Shown here one piece after another: positions 21,794 through 36,458 of a stretch of DNA of 64,000 bases. The DNA is from Strongylocentrotus droebachiensis (Eukaryota; Echinodermata; Echinoidea; Camarodonta; Strongylocentrotidae). The stretch's first letter is position 1; every line of letters begins with the position of its first letter. The position numbers and the translations under genes were made by a program. The notes under the pieces are model-generated. The model saw only the letters and a list, made by a program, of their open reading frames with translations, did not search any database and was not told the origin of the DNA. The stretch lies in the NCBI GenBank assembly GCA_035222895.1, contig JAVYIG010001603.1, positions 124,001 to 188,000 of the forward strand. Reading direction: 5' to 3'.

Positions 21794-24763
21794 TTTACTT
21801 TTTCTTACAGAAAGCAATTTCGAATATATCACAGTTAGAAGGGAAATTCAACCGCTAGATCCCTTCAAAATCCATTTCATTAGGTCCACCCAAATTAATA
21901 GTTTGAAGCTAATGACATTCTGGTAGTATTAGGACATGGGAATTAGTAGCCGATGTAATTTCGTTGTCATGGAGACAAGATGAGTATCTTACTTTCATAT
22001 CTTTTCAAAAGTCTTCACCATCATTGAAAAACGTAGTAGCTGGTAGGTGTTCTAATAATTTGAACTGACCGGATATAGATAATTATAAACAGTCGATTAA
22101 CTGTCTTTTAAGTCTTGTAAAGTCTCTTAAATTTCTTCTATTTTACGATATACGTGTGCTTTTTTTAATGTACCCTTTAAACTATTGTTTTACCAAAATG
22201 TATGTGATACTGTTTATATGTCTTTTAATTTCTGAATAATAAATAAATTGAAATGAAAAGAAAAGAAATTTCCTATTTTGTATTCCATGATTAGGTTTAA
22301 ATATTGAATGGGGGTCGAATAGCAACAAAAGACTTATCAAGGGCTACAGCCCACAAGACTGACATCCTACAAGACCGAGACTGACATTCGGTCTTAAGGG
22401 CCGTCAGTGACGTGGACTTTCGGTCGTCCCCTATTCTAGGATGTCTCCTATTACCTATCGTTATCCTTATAATTAAAAGCAAACAATGTCCTCACGAATA
22501 AAAACAAGAATCGTAGAAGAATACAAACGTACTGAAGAATACGCATCTGTGGTCATGAAGGTAACCTATACCTGAAAATGTAGATATTTGTATTCAATTT
22601 CAAAGGAAACGCTTCCATCGTCCACCTTTCTATTTAGGCTGTACCAATAATAACAAGTCATCGCTTACCATAAGTGTGCTAATTTCGCGATTACATCTGG
22701 CAAAAAGTTGGGTAAATATTCAAAAAGCCCCTGGAAAGGTCGTATCAACAAAATCTTCGATAAACCAAGCATATTATACAGATTATTCCTTGATGGATAA
22801 TGTACGAGAAAAGATCGAAGTTGACTAATATTTTAAAAGACTTTGAAAGGGCGATCCAATGTTTCTCTTACACTATCTAACAACTTAAATTGGATGAAAG
22901 CAGACAAAACTGGAGAAAAGGTTGGAGTAAGATTAAAGGGCATATACGAGGATTCTGAAAGGTCAAACATGATGAAAACAAGCAACTCCGAGCTACCGAG
23001 AAAAAATGATTACCATTGTTAAAAAAGTGGACAAATAATATGTTTGGACGTTGTTAATCTGGATTCGAAGAATAATTGTCGCTCTTTGGCGTGATTTTGA
23101 AAACTCGGCTATTTTTTAAAATACACTAAATCATGAATTTCCAGTTATCTCCCAACATGCCCGAGTACTTTTTCCTCGGGGCTAGATTATCTTTCACCCT
23201 ATTTCTCTCCTTTTGTTGTTGTTCTCTTTAGACAGTGTATGCAGTTGTAATTCAACTAACTGAGAGCAGTTGGAAATCAAATAATGAATATCTGTAATTA
23301 TATGGACGGATCAAGCCTTGCTATATACCACCGCTGTTATACATCTAGATGCATGTACAAAGTACCCAGTGTTGACAAGACACTGTTACATCCTTGTTGC
23401 AAACGAGGCGCATGTACTCGATTGGCGTAAGTCTGCGTCAGCGACTAGTGCGGTCTGTACTGCGCCATGTAATGGTGAAATCGACCCCCAAAGATAGAGC
23501 AAATTAAAAAAATTATTTGAAAAAAACGAAAAAAAGAACAAATATTGCAACAAGAATGGAGAAAACGTCACTTTGACTTGGTGTCGTATATGAGTAAATA
23601 ATATTTACAGTACTGATTAGCGCGAGTGATAATAATAATGCAATCAAATTAACGCCTCGTGTACACGATCGATGTCATGATCATAAAAAAAAATCAATTT
23701 GATTGTATAGAAATTAAATAGCAGACTTAAAAACATTCAAGGGCTGTCGATACTGGGATGTATAGTTGTACCCATAATATGGAATAAATATGTGTCTTAT
23801 ACAATGTGTTTTTCCAACGCCATCCTCCATCCCCCATTATCCTCGTAAAAAATAAAAATCGATGCCCCCTTTTCATATGAACGATATCACCATGACTTAA
23901 TTGGTAAGATTTAAAACGCGTCTGACCAACACACGTGAATGTAATGGATATGGTGTTTTGAAATAAAACTTGGTCGCAATTAATTACGCCAGATCAATAC
24001 GTAACGGACAGAGCGACGGACAGAGCGGGGACAGGGACCTGGGAATTCAAATGTCGGAGATTAAGAAACCATACCGTATAAATATTTACACTTTAGAAAG
24101 CATAGTTCCTTGTATTTCTCGTCGGCTTGGTAAAAGTGTACCCCCTAGGGAATGGAATAGGATATCTCCATTTTGAATGCGTGGGCGATATCGAATCCGG
24201 ACGAGAGAATAGGTGGATTGAGTACGAAAGGAAATCCGTAGGATTAATCCGACATGGGATATCCAAGGCATTGAATTTCGGAAACCGGACAAACATTATA
24301 AAAGTTATCACATCAATATCGTATAGAGCATAATCGAATTGGGCATGAAACTAATTTCTTTAGAGTAACTGAGAAGACGGCCGCCCGATATATTGAAAAT
24401 AAAGTCATAAACTGACAGAGTATCAAACAGAGAGTAACGTCTAGAACGAATAAACATAACCAGAGGCAAGTTTGTAGCAGTTTCTTACCTCTTTCTCTTC
24501 ATTATGGGTCTACTTCGTTTAATTAATTAAAGAAATTGTCTGGCCGAGAATCATGCTCCATCCAATATAATTTGGCTACGGTTAAATCAATAAAATGTAA
24601 AAACACTCGCAGATATTGTCAAAAGACGAATTTTATATTTTTTTAAAGAACGTATAAGTGCCAAGGGATGACTTTTAACTTCGTACTTTACTGTCTATCG
24701 ACGTGCTCACTATAGACACGACATAACATCGCTCATATCCCTCCCAGCCCCACGGCTTAATTT

Positions 24764-26593
24764 TCAGTAACATTCCTTTTCCTCACTCTACATTACACAC
24801 ATTACGAGTACACCCACATAAACATGAACACACTCACACAGACATCCACATTCTATAAACACACTCACTTCTGCACCGACCCATTTAATGTCAAACTACC
24901 TGATACATGGCCAACTCTTTTAAATGAGTTACATTTCTTTTTCTTACTCTACATTACACACATTACGAGTACACCCACATGAACATAAACACACCCACAT
25001 AGCCACCCACATTCTATAAACGCACTCACTCCTGCACCGACCCATTTAATGTCAAACTACCTGATACATGACCAACTCTTTTCAATGAGTTACATTCCTT
25101 TTTCTCACTCCACATTACACACATCACGAGTACACCCACATGAACATAAACACACCCACACAGCCACCCACATGAACATAAACGCACTCACTTCTACACC
25201 GATCCATTTAATGTCAAACTACCTGATACATGACCAACTCTTTTCAATGAGTTACATTCCTTTTTTCTCACTCCACATTATACACATTACGAGTACAACC
25301 ACATGAACATAAACACACCCACACATCCACCCACATTCTATAAACGCACTCACTCCCGCACCGACCCATTTAATGTCAAACTACCTGATACATGACCAAC
25401 TCTTTTCAATGAGTTACATTCCTTTTTTCTCACTCCACATTATACACATTACGAGTACAACCACATGAACATAAACACACCCACACAGTCACCCACATCT
25501 TATATACACACCCACACAGTCACCCACATCTTATATACACACCCACACAGTCACCTACATCTTATATACACACCCACACAGTCACCTACATCTTATAAAC
25601 GCCTTCACTCCTGCACCGACCCATTTAATGTCAAACTACCTGATCCGTGACCAGCTCTTTTCAATGATTTACATTCCTTTTTCTCACTCCACATTACCCA
25701 CATTACGAGTACAACCACATGAACATAAACATCTCCACACAGCCACCCACATTCTATAAACGCACTCACTCCTACACCGACCCATTTAATGTCAAACTAC
25801 CTGATTCGTTACCAACTCTTTTTAATGAGTTACATTCCCTTTTCTTACTCCACATTATACACATTACGAGTACACCCACATGAATATAAACACACACACA
25901 CACAGCCACCCACATTCTATAAACGCACTCACTCCTGCACCGACCCATTTAATGTCAAACTACCTGATTCGTTACCAACTCTTTTTAATGAGTTACATTC
26001 TCTTTTCTTACTCCACATTACACACATTACGAGTACACCCACACGAACATAAACACACCCACACACATTCTATACACGCACACACTTCTACACCGACCCA
26101 TTTAATGTCAAACTACCTGATACATGACCAACTCTTTTAAGTGAGTTACATTCCCTTTTCTCATTCCACATTACACACATTACGAGTACACCCACATGAA
26201 CATAAACACACCCGAACAGCCACCCACATTCTATAAACGCACTCACTCCCGCACCGACCCATTTAATGTCAAACTACCTGATCCGTGACCAACTCTTTTC
26301 AATGAGTTACATTCCTTTTTCTTACTCCACATTACACACATTACGAGTACACCCACATTAACATAAACACAGCCACCCACATTCTATAAACGCACTCACT
26401 CCTGCACAGACCCATTTAATGTCAAACTACCTGATCCATGACCAACTCTTTTAAGTGAGTTACATTCCCTTTTCTCATTCCACATTACACACATTACGAG
26501 TACAACAACATGAACAAAAACACACCAACCCACATTCTATAAACGCACTCACTTCTACACCGACCCATTTAATTTCAAACTACCTGATCCGTC
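24764..26593. repeat. Satellite array, ~160-bp unit, ~11 copies
   Basis: The phrase CCATTTAATGTCAAACTACC recurs about eleven times at spacing near 160 bp, each time with ACATTACGAGTAC, ACATAAACACACCCAC and TTACATTCC in the same order. One unit (25480-25600) is enlarged by four repeats of about 30 bp (CACCCACACAGTCACC...). Reading frames across the array are by-products. It lies inside the receptor intron. Confidence 0.95.
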
Positions 26594-27673
26594 AACCTTC
26601 CTTGTATTGTCATGTACTGGAGTGTTCAGATTAGTTGCCAGTTTGTAGCGCTTCTATCACTGGCAACTCCAGCAAAGGTTAATATTTCACTTGGATTCAT
26701 TTGTGATGCATTATTCTTATCGGCAAGGTTGACCCGTGCTAGTATAACGGGCATGGAACACACTCAATCTGATTCCTGTTAAATATTGACCTTTTTACAA
26801 ATATTGGTAAAGCAGTTGGTAACAGGCAATTACATTCGTCCAAAGTGATAGAGCTGAGACATGTTTGCCTTCTGGACCAAAATATCCTTTTTAAACAGAA
26901 ATTTAATGAAAAGTGTACCCCTGATAAGTTACTTAAAGTGAAACACGAGAAAAGCACTGCTGCTACTATTGTAACCGTGAGATATCAATGTTGAGAGTGG
27001 AACACAATTGTTGTGTGTCTTTTCTAAAACACATAAATCAACCACAGACTAAATAAAGATATTGTGATTGCAACTTAATGAATTTTCCAGTTTTTAAGAT
27101 GTTTTTTGATGTTTTTTTTTAATATTTTGTTGTACAGAATTCTGCTATTCAGCAAAATGCTCTCTCCCTCTTGCGTTCTCTTTCTGCTTTCATAACCTGG
27201 TTCACCAGTCCTTTTCATGACGCCACGAAATATTACCTTTCTCTCTTAAATCTATCTACTAATATCTTCCTAACAATATCAAGTAATCCTCTTTAGGACC
27301 TAAGTCCTAACCGATATATTACTTATCCTCGCTCCATTTCCAGTATCATCATTCAAACCAAACAGTCCTTTCTAAGGATTACCCACATGGTGAAACCGCA
27401 AAACTTGATCTTTAGAGATTACAAGACAGTATATGCTTCATTATCATGTCACGTCTTCTGTTCTAACGAGGTTGTGTTTTGTAACGATCAAATTGTTTTT
27501 CACGTAAAATCAATGATGTTTAATTACTGCTGAGATTAATCATTACATTTTTATTACACTTTCTCAATTCCTTTAATCAGGTTGACTAGATAGGTAATCC
27601 ATCAAATTCTCCTCCTTTCAGTAGTTCATCCTAACACCATTTCCTCTCCTACCTCACAATGAAAATACCTTAA

Positions 27674-27935
27674 AGGCATTGTTTAACAACGTTTCCAGTT
27701 TTACAAATCTGAGATGCATGGCCCTACGTGTTACAAGTGTCTGTGATATGGTATAATAATTGAGGCCCTAAAACATTGCGCTTCAAAATAATCATGAAGT
27801 GCCTCAAGAAAATACAAATCTTTGTGTAACCAGTTTATGGGATTCCTGACTGACCTAATGGGTTATAATTATGATTGCAGCATGAGCTTAATCCAGGATT
27901 TTGTTTAGAATCTGAGGCAAACATACCCAATCCCT
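27674..27935. mobile_element. TTAA-target MITE, family with 49065-49426
   Basis: Begins AGGCATTGTTTAACAACG after TTAA (27670-27673) and ends ATCCCT before TTAA (27936-27939). It shares GATGCATGGCCCTACGTGTT-type sequence with the inverse of 49065-49426. TTAA plus AGG ends resemble Kolobok-type elements; piggyBac-like is the alternative. No ORF. Confidence 0.7.
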
Positions 27936-29659
27936 TTAAAGATGACGTCACCTTTCGTATCACCCATAACACCTTTAATCAAGACTGCCATACACGGCTA
28001 AATCCATAGATGTTGATATAACAACCAACCACTCTGGGGTTGTTACACCAATATATTTTCTTACTTCATCTTCAAATTTGTGGTTTTCATTCAAAATCTT
28101 CACAGAAATACGATTTGTTTCAATGGTATCAACTTTTTCATTCATGGGACTTTTCTCCGAAGCGAACAAAAAAATAGTGAACGGAAAGTGAATGGGCTTT
28201 TTAATTAATTTTCAAATGATTCGACCTACTGTCGATTGGGTATTTTTTTTTAACAATTTGGGTTGATTTTAAGGTCTTACTTTTACTGATTGACTGTACG
28301 AGTGTCGAGTTCTCTCAATGCATGAGATCGTTGCATAGATCGATAGGGGATAGAGGCTATCGACCCACGTGATGTAACTCATATATTGGTTAGCCCCCCC
28401 CCACGCTCCAGACGACAGTCGATATCTCGTCTGCAAACATCGCCTATTATTTTACCGCTCAAAGTCCCTTTCCAAGTCGCCCAAGACGCACTCTTCATGC
28501 TTGGGGGTAATTGTTCTTTCTTTCTTTTCACTCCCAGTATTTGTTCTTTCCTCGTTGTTCTTGTTGACTTCTTCAATTATTTATCCATTTTCTCCAATCG
28601 CTGTAAATTATTTGCTTAGGCATGTTCATTTCATCTGTGCGACAGACACTTTCAAATCAATATTTGCATTGATTTGGTCTTGGGCAATTCCAATCGTTAC
28701 AGAATGACATTCACAAAGAATTTTCAATTTAAAATAAGAATATTATGACCACCAGAATAGATGTCTGAACATTAATGGAACGATTCATAAATAAAGTATG
28801 GTTTGACTTATAACTGTTGAGATTCCTATCAAGAAATCAACAAATTTATGAAATAATTATTGAATATTATATAGGTTTGTTGCGGAATGACATGACTTGC
28901 CAGAAAATATTTTTTGAAAAAAGAATACAAGCCCAATAATGGAGGTGTAAAATAGCAATGAACATAAAACACACACAAAAAAAAATTGGTTTTGTTTAAA
29001 TAAACTAGCCTCAAATGCTCGACAAGCTGGTTCATTATGAAAGGTGATTTGTGGCTAAAGTTACAGTAATTACCTCGTGCTGTTTTCAAGTTTAAACTTG
29101 ATGATCATCCTTCTTTCTCTCGCAATATTTATGTATTTCCTCCCGAATGACTTAACTTTCACGTAACTCGGGTCTTTTAATGTCTAATCAAATTGACGCG
29201 CCCCAAAGGTGTTGAATAATACGTAATTTCTAACTCCTCCATTAAAATGAATGACGTAAGCAAGTATTCCTCTTGGCTTTACAAGTCAGAAATCAGATGA
29301 TAAATTGTGCATTAGGTTGATTTTGTAAGATAGCTTATGGAGAACCCAAGGCTGATAATTCATCGAAGCTTTGATTATGATCAGTATGCCTTACATTACC
29401 TGCGACTCCCAAAGGATATAATTCATTCATAAAGTAAAAATAATTTCCTGTTATTCTAGAGGGTGAATCACATGAACTCTTGAACTTAAAAACAGCGTCA
29501 ACCTCCTTTTTGTTTAACTTTAAAACTTTAAAGAGCTTTAACTTCTTCGATCTGTTGAGTATTGAGTTGTTTTGTGTTTTATTGGTGCTCAGCCACATGT
29601 TTCCTTTTATTATTAAGTATTATTCCACGATTGTGTAATTTTAATAATTTTGATGCCAT

Positions 29660-30530
29660 TAATTTTCGTTTTCTTTCAATTAATCTTATTTTATTCTATT
29701 ATTCTAACTACACGTATCAATATATCATAATAATTTTCATGTTTCAATGTTTTAAATGTAGCTGTTTTAAATGTTTGACACGGCAGCAATGGAACCTAGT
29801 TTTGTAATGTTGGGGGCTTTTTACCGTGTACAACTGTATAAAGAAATACATTCAAATAAAAAAGATCATACTGAATGAGCCATGTGCTAGACAACATTAA
29901 TCCTAGCTCATTCAATCATTCTAACTACAATGTATGAATATATCTTTGTTATTTCTATGTTTCAATGTTTTCTATATATTATCTACTTTACATGCTTGAC
30001 ACGGCTCTCATGGAATCCAGTCTTGCAACAGTATTGTTGGGCCTTTTACCGCGTATATTGTATAAAGAAATAAATTCAAATAAAAATGAACATAATAATT
30101 GAGCCATGTGCTAGGCAACATTAATCATAGCTTATTCTATTATGCTGACTACATGTATCAATATATGATTGTTATTTCTATGTTTCAATGTTTTCTATTT
30201 ATCATCTATTACATGCTTGACAAAGCCCTAATGGCATCCAGTCTTGCAGCAGTATTGTTGGGCCTTTTACCGCGTATACTGTATAAAGAAATAAATTCAA
30301 ATAAAAATTAACATAATAATTGAGCCATGTGCTAGGCAACATTAATCATAGCTTATTCTATTATGCTGACTACATGTATCAATATATGATTGTTATTTCT
30401 ATGTTTCAATGTTTTCTATTTATCATCTATTTTACATGCTTGACAAAGCCCTAATGGGTTCCAGTCTTGCAGCAGTACTGTCTGGGCCTTTTACCGTGTA
30501 TAATAATACATGAATTTAAATAAAAAGAGA
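29660..30530. repeat. Tandem array, ~221-bp unit, nearly 4 copies
   Basis: The word TGTATAAAGAAATA followed by TTCAAATAAAAA recurs at about 29836, 30058 and 30278, with a diverged version near 30500. Each unit also has ATGTTTCAATGTTTTCTAT and GGGCCTTTTACCG. The last three units are more alike than the first. Confidence 0.9.
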
Positions 30531-31200
30531 AAATAATGAGTGTGTCACGAACTAGACAACTTGGTAAACACACCTTTGGCATGTTGGCACACTTCATAAG
30601 TGCGCATTGAAAGATAATGCAGTCGATACTCGTATTTATCTTCATCAACTTAAGCACCGGTGAGAAAATAAAAGCTGTTACATTTCCTTTAAGTCCCTTC
30701 TAACCCCCCCCCCTAATTACTTATTCATGAGCTTGATGGCATCTTCTCATTATATGACTGTTCCCAAGCAAACTTTTGTTTTTCAGTCGTACGCTCCATT
30801 AATCCTGTTTTCAATTTCTTCTTCTCTCTTTAGTTAAATGGGATTGGTTTAATATCCGAGTTCAAGTACGGGTTAATAGTCAGTCTCGTTTTCATTTATT
30901 CTAGACTGAATACCCCCCAGTGGGATAATAAAGGATATGATTTACGTGTATGAACTCAGCAATATCGCCGGCAGAAACTATATTGAGAGGGAATCTGTGA
31001 TGGGACCTCTCCATGTGATGCTTTTAGAATAAAACAGTGATTTTACTGACTGGTATGTGTTTTTGAAATAGCATTCGTAGATCGGTGTGCTATGGGGTGA
31101 TATGTAAAGGGTATGTATAAGTTCATAAACCCATCTCTCAATTTATGTAGCGTTTATATCTGTATACCGTAAACAGAATCATACTCCTTAGCACTCATAG

Positions 31201-31303
31201 CAATTTTCATAGTATTGAACTATTGATCACGTGTCTTTTTTAATATCCTGTCATTATTCCGTTCGGGTAGTTCATACTTTTTCATACAGATTTTATATCA
31301 TGT
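31201..31303. repeat. Dispersed ~100-bp repeat, copy 1
   Basis: Shares CAATTTTCATAGTATTGAAC, GATCACGTGTC and TTTAATATCCTGTCATT with 36817-36920 in the same orientation. No inverted ends seen. Probably a transposon fragment. Confidence 0.75.
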
Positions 31304-33365
31304 ACTATACTCATAGCAATGGGGGAAAAAAACTTTATATTTTGCGGATCCTTGAGCCACGAAAAGTAAGATCTCGCTTTCATTTCACCAATTAAACTGC
31401 TGTTGTTCAAAGCGTGAATGAAGTACATAACCGCAACATCGGACGTGGTATTGCTGCATGCATTTTATCACCTAAAATAGACAAAATATATTACATGTCT
31501 GTCATTATTTCAGGAATCAGCCCCCGTAATCCCGCACTCCGATCGTATTTTCCTTGAAAAACTACTTAGATCATTAAAATCTGTGCCCCCACCTCTATAT
31601 AATAGTCATCGCAAAATGCAAATAGGTTTGTTGTCGAGAAGTATCATGACTTGATTAATGTGCTCATCTGTTTCGACTGCTTTGAAACTGTGCACTTGGG
31701 ATTTAAGCAATATCGAACTATGAAACTTCCTAGAACTATGATCATAATTTTATTTTAATGACAGTCTGGGTATAATGTGAAAATTGTTCTTTTGCGTTCT
31801 CCTGCAAAAGGTCATGAAGAATTATGGTCTCAGAAGCATACCTACACCAGTCTGGAATGTCCCTGACTAATTCAAGCAACACGCAAATTAACCCTTATAG
31901 TACTGCGCGATTGAAAGAAATTTGCAGACTCTACACAAAGGTCCCTGCAATAGAACAGCAAGTAATTAGTTAAAATTAACAATTAAAATGAGTTAATTAT
32001 GATAAGCAGTCGAGCAGTATATGCCTGTCTTGTACTCCGCCCTCTTTCGTCGAATTGCAATCATTGCATGACTAAAGAACACGTGAAATGATTTGGAAAA
32101 CGTATAGAATAGCAAATTAGGCTCCCACAAATAAATGAATAAATTTATTGAAAGGAAAGGACCGAAGTAAAGAGCAAAAGAATACGAGTTGAGGACGCCC
32201 CCCCCCCCCATCTAGCAAAAAGCATTCGGATGATGAAAAGAAAAATTAAGAAAATAAGTAAGAAATAGACTCCAAAAATGAAATAATGAAAAAGGAAAGG
32301 AAAGGAATGAGAGAGGCAAAAGAATATAAGAAAAGGACACCACCCTATCTATCGAATAGCAATCGCATGAAAAAAAGAACAAGAGATTATACATAGAAGC
32401 AAACAAAAAATGATAAGAGATAATAAAATGGAGGTGGAGGGAGAAAGAATATGAGAACATGACACTACCTTACTTCACCGATCATCCCTTTACTATCGTG
32501 CAATAAATGGCAGTATGACACTCAGGCATGGGAAATGACATAGTTTTGATGTGAAATAATAAATTGACCTCGTATTTCCTTGCCGTAATGTATCACAGAT
32601 TAAAAGAAGAAAAGAAGAAAAAACAAGCAAAAAACAACAACCCGCTGTGCTATGAAATAATCACGAGGGAAAGATTGAAAGTTTATCATGGTTGTATAAC
32701 TCCTATTTTAAATGGAGTTACACGATGGTCACAGAGTTGAATTCAAACTATAACAAAGTCGATAAATCTGATCAGTTTCTGCGCTATTTATAAATATCTC
32801 TAGCAATGATTTAAAGCCGAGGCGTTAATCCTCTTACATCCGACTCCTCAATCGCATCGCAAGGTGCTTAGAAAATGAATCTGTTTTAATACCAGACAAT
32901 CAAATAAGTATTATCCAAAATTTCCCTCGTGTAAAGAGGTATTACCCTAGAAAGATTGTGAACTCAACTGAGCTAAAGTATTCCTTAATTTAAAAGTAGG
33001 CTTAATCTGCGTTAGTAAGTATTGCAGGTGCAAATTCCTTTCATTCTCGTGTTGAAACTGTGTTGTAACGGGTCTAGAGGCGGTATACTTAAGAAGCAAA
33101 AGTAGCGGTGTTAATTAACAAAAATAATAAGCCAGAGGTTTTCATCATTTCGTCGACACCCCTGGAAATATATTTTGTCAAATGAAAATCATGCTCCATA
33201 ATAACTTCATCAATCACCATATTTTTTCCCGGCCATTTTATTTTTTAACAATATATATCCCTGGAAGAGTGTAATATGATTATGACTAGGACGTGTTCTA
33301 TATTTCGATAACCATTATGTAGGTCACCAGTGGCGTATATGAGGCGCTCGTGGGGTATGTGCCCC

Positions 33366-33590
33366 CAATAGGTGTCGTATAGTTGAGTGGTTCAATCACT
33401 TGAATTGAAGAACAAAGGTTGTGGGTTCGATACAGCACTTATGTCCTTGAGCAAGGCATTTTATCTATTTTGCTCCTCTCCACCCAGGTGTTCAGTGGGT
33501 ACCTGGTAGGATGTGAACGTCAATGTCGTTGGATACGCATGTGCGCGTGCCCGTACAAAGGTGACTTGGCTACCAACAAACCAGAAATGT
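33366..33590 (+). mobile_element. tRNA-derived SINE
   Basis: A-box-like TAGTTGAGTGG and B box GGGTTCGATAC (about 33423-33433) are followed by CTTGAGCAAGGCATTTTATC, then CCACCCAGGTGTTCAGTGGG and GTACCTGGTAGGATGTGAA, the body shared with 36110-36458 and 58130-58346. The 3' boundary is approximate. Confidence 0.78.
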
Positions 33591-34035
33591 CTACTTTCCC
33601 TAAAGAAAAATGACAATCATACATGCATCCTAAATATAAGTAATGCCAATATGTGTCTAAACAACCCCTGTATGTCAAAATCTGTATTGTCATCAATAAC
33701 TAAGAAAATAGAAATTTCTGTACAGAGCAAATTGGAGAAGACTTCGCAAAATACGTCGCAGTGTTGCCAAATTGTGCTTACTGACAACTTTAAAAATGTA
33801 TAACTGACCATTTTTTTTATCGGATATTGCTCAAACTATCACTAATTTTGTTTCTCTCGTTTTCTGCTTAAGTTATGAATACCAGCCCATTATTGGGTTT
33901 GACTTCCCCTTTGATATAATTTCATAGTCCAAAGAATTATCCGCTTTTTTCTCGCTACCCTGGAACGCCCAGTCATTTATCAATACATTATCCTGTACAC
34001 TTCTCAATCCGTATTCCATCCAAATTGTCGGACTA

Positions 34036-34058
34036 CCCCCCCCCCCCCCCCCCCCCCC
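34036..34058. repeat. Poly-C run
   Basis: About 23 consecutive C residues; length uncertain. Confidence 0.9.
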
Positions 34059-34992
34059 ATGTCGGAAGAGTGTCCTAGACCTTCGGTTATGTTCGCGGTA
34101 TAACCAGGGACTATTCCCTGATGGAGCTGATAAAACGCAACACGCTTTTTCGTCTGAGTTTACCCCGTCACTTCCCATCCTTTACCGATACATCACCATG
34201 CTGGGTCCACTCACACCTGGGGTACTTTACGCTTCCAAACCGCCACAGCGACACTGCAAATGTGAATGGTGAATGACCAGTTTGAAATTGTATGAACAGT
34301 GTTGAGAAGAAATAAAATTGCAGTACGTGTCTCGAAGAAATACGCCGGGTTTTACGTGAACAAGTTTTGAGGTACATGATGTACTAAAGACACCAAGGGA
34401 CCCCTTCGTATCAGATACTTGCTCAACATGACTTGCATGCATCACACAAGTATATTCTTCAGTTTGCTTTCATGTCGTACTTATTATACTGTCAGACATC
34501 TCAACCGTGGTGCTTTGCATTTACCCGGTTTTGGAGGATCTGAAGAACTTGACGATAGATAAACACAGGGGATTGGCTTTCAAGTAGCCTTCCCTTACGA
34601 ATAATCTTGACAGAAGTTGGCAACCACACGCACGAACGAAAATGGCAGGCCTACGTGATTTCTACCTTGATCTCCGTTATTACCCATTCCTAATTAGTAT
34701 GACCCAGTTTAATTCCCTGAAATAGGTCTGAAAACGTATATCTTTGTACAATACGGGTGGTTTTTTAATGTCTTTATCTAAATATAAATATTTTTACATC
34801 GCATCCTGTATTTTTCTATGTAAACCAGAGGCAAAGGCTCGAGATGTTGATCAAAGGTTTGACGAATTATGAATATCTTATGTAAATGATCTGTAGTAAT
34901 TTATTTAGGGAATGTAAACCTTTCTTTAGAAATGGATGTCTTGCTGTTCATCTGGACAAAGGCAAGATCACTGAAAAGGGAAATATCTAGGT

Positions 34993-35085
34993 TGTTTAGA
35001 ATCCAATCCAATCCAAAAGATATTTGATATAGCGCCTTTTCCTTGCAGTTACAAAGCGCTGCATACACGCTCAACAATGTTTGGG
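34993..35085 (-). mobile_element. SINE 3'-tail fragment
   Basis: On the minus strand AGCGCTTTGTAACTGC and GGCGCTATATCAAAT precede a (TTGGA)n tail. This resembles the 3' end of the SINE at 36110-36458 (AAGCG...AGCGCAATATAAAA). It has no promoter head, so it is 5'-truncated. Confidence 0.55.
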
Positions 35086-36109
35086 CCACTCAAAAACAAA
35101 AGTTAGACACTTCTCAGAGATCAGTAAAGTATATTATGTAGGCTGATAAAGTAATTTCTAGCAGAATAGATGTGACTTGAGTAGTCACTTGAACTGGTCA
35201 ACAGAAAGAGGAGAACATATAGCGTGCCGCCTCCTTTTGGTCTATTTTTTTTTTTTGGGGGGGGGGGGGGTAGCACGAACACATTCACATTTTGTACCAT
35301 ATATCTAGTAAGGATACTCTGTAACCATAACAGCGTGTATGTTTTTTGTAGACATGGTTGAGGGTGGTAATGGCGCACCGCAATAACTCCACTGACAAAT
35401 TAAGGGGACATTTTGTGCTCCGTCACCAGGCACTGCCAACTGTTATCTCATCTCTTTAACATTTTCTAAACGAACGTTGACATGGGTAGGGTTTTGTATG
35501 AGCTTATTGGAAATCACCGGAGGCGCACGCCGTCTCCTTTCATCTAGAGACGCCAACAGATGAAGACATGAATGCTGAGCTTTATATACCTGGGAGCTTT
35601 TTAAACGCAACAAAAGCAGTGAAATCTGGAAAGCGACTGGGAATATCGAACACGTCTCATGTTACAAAAGCTTTTTTTCCCCCTTTAATCCAGGGAAAAC
35701 AATGTCAACCTCCAAGTCCATGACGGACTTTTTAAATAAATCAACAGTGCCCCTTTTGTCACGACGAAAGAAAACGATTGGATAATTTAGAAAGTGCTAT
35801 GTAAATAGTAAAAAACACCGTAAAAGGAACATTGTAAAAAGGAACATTGTAAACGTTCGCAAAAACTTTCAAAGATCATCCTTAGGCACTTTCAAAAGCC
35901 TTACTCATCACTTAAAATGTGGGGGTATTTCAGTGACGTATTACGTAATCTGATCACGAGTTATATGGGCGTACTTTTCCCTTTGGCTGATTTCTCGAGA
36001 GTCTTTATGATCGCGTAATTGGAGAAATACCGAAAGCAAATGGCTGCAGAAATTTCCCGAAAGAAGTCTTGTCTAGAACACCTTCAGCCTCAGCATAATA
36101 ATATTTAAT

Positions 36110-36458
36110 CAATAATATATAATTTTTATATTGCGCTTAATACAAATGTCTCTAAACGCTTTACAAAATACTATTACCCCGGTCATTGGATTCAGTGCTT
36201 GCCCGCACAAAACGTGTGACCAATCTCCACTCCCTGGGGAGCATTACAGCCAGGCGTTACATGACGCTCAAAACTGTTTGACCAACAATGACGGTCGTAT
36301 CCTACCGGGTACCCATTTAACACATGGGTGGAGAGTAGCGAGTGCAGGTTAATAGCTTGCCAAAGGATAACAGTGCCGTGTCGGGATTCGAACCCTCGAC
36401 CTTCGCATCTCCAAGTCAAGCGCCTTAAACCACCAGACCACGACACTCCCGCGTGACT
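36110..36458 (-). mobile_element. tRNA-derived SINE, near full length
   Basis: On the minus strand: GAGTGTCGTGGTCTGGTGG head, B box GGGTTCGAATCCC, CCTTTGGCAAGC junction, CCACCCATGTGTTAAATGGG, GTACCCGGTAGGATACG, and an A/T-rich tail with AAGCG and AGCGCAATATAAAA. A 106-aa minus ORF across it is a by-product. Confidence 0.85.

Noticed and set aside
24764-26593. CRISPR-like array or repetitive protein gene
   Set aside because: Units of ~160 bp repeat along their whole length without unique spacers, and reading frames break from unit to unit; it is a eukaryotic satellite.
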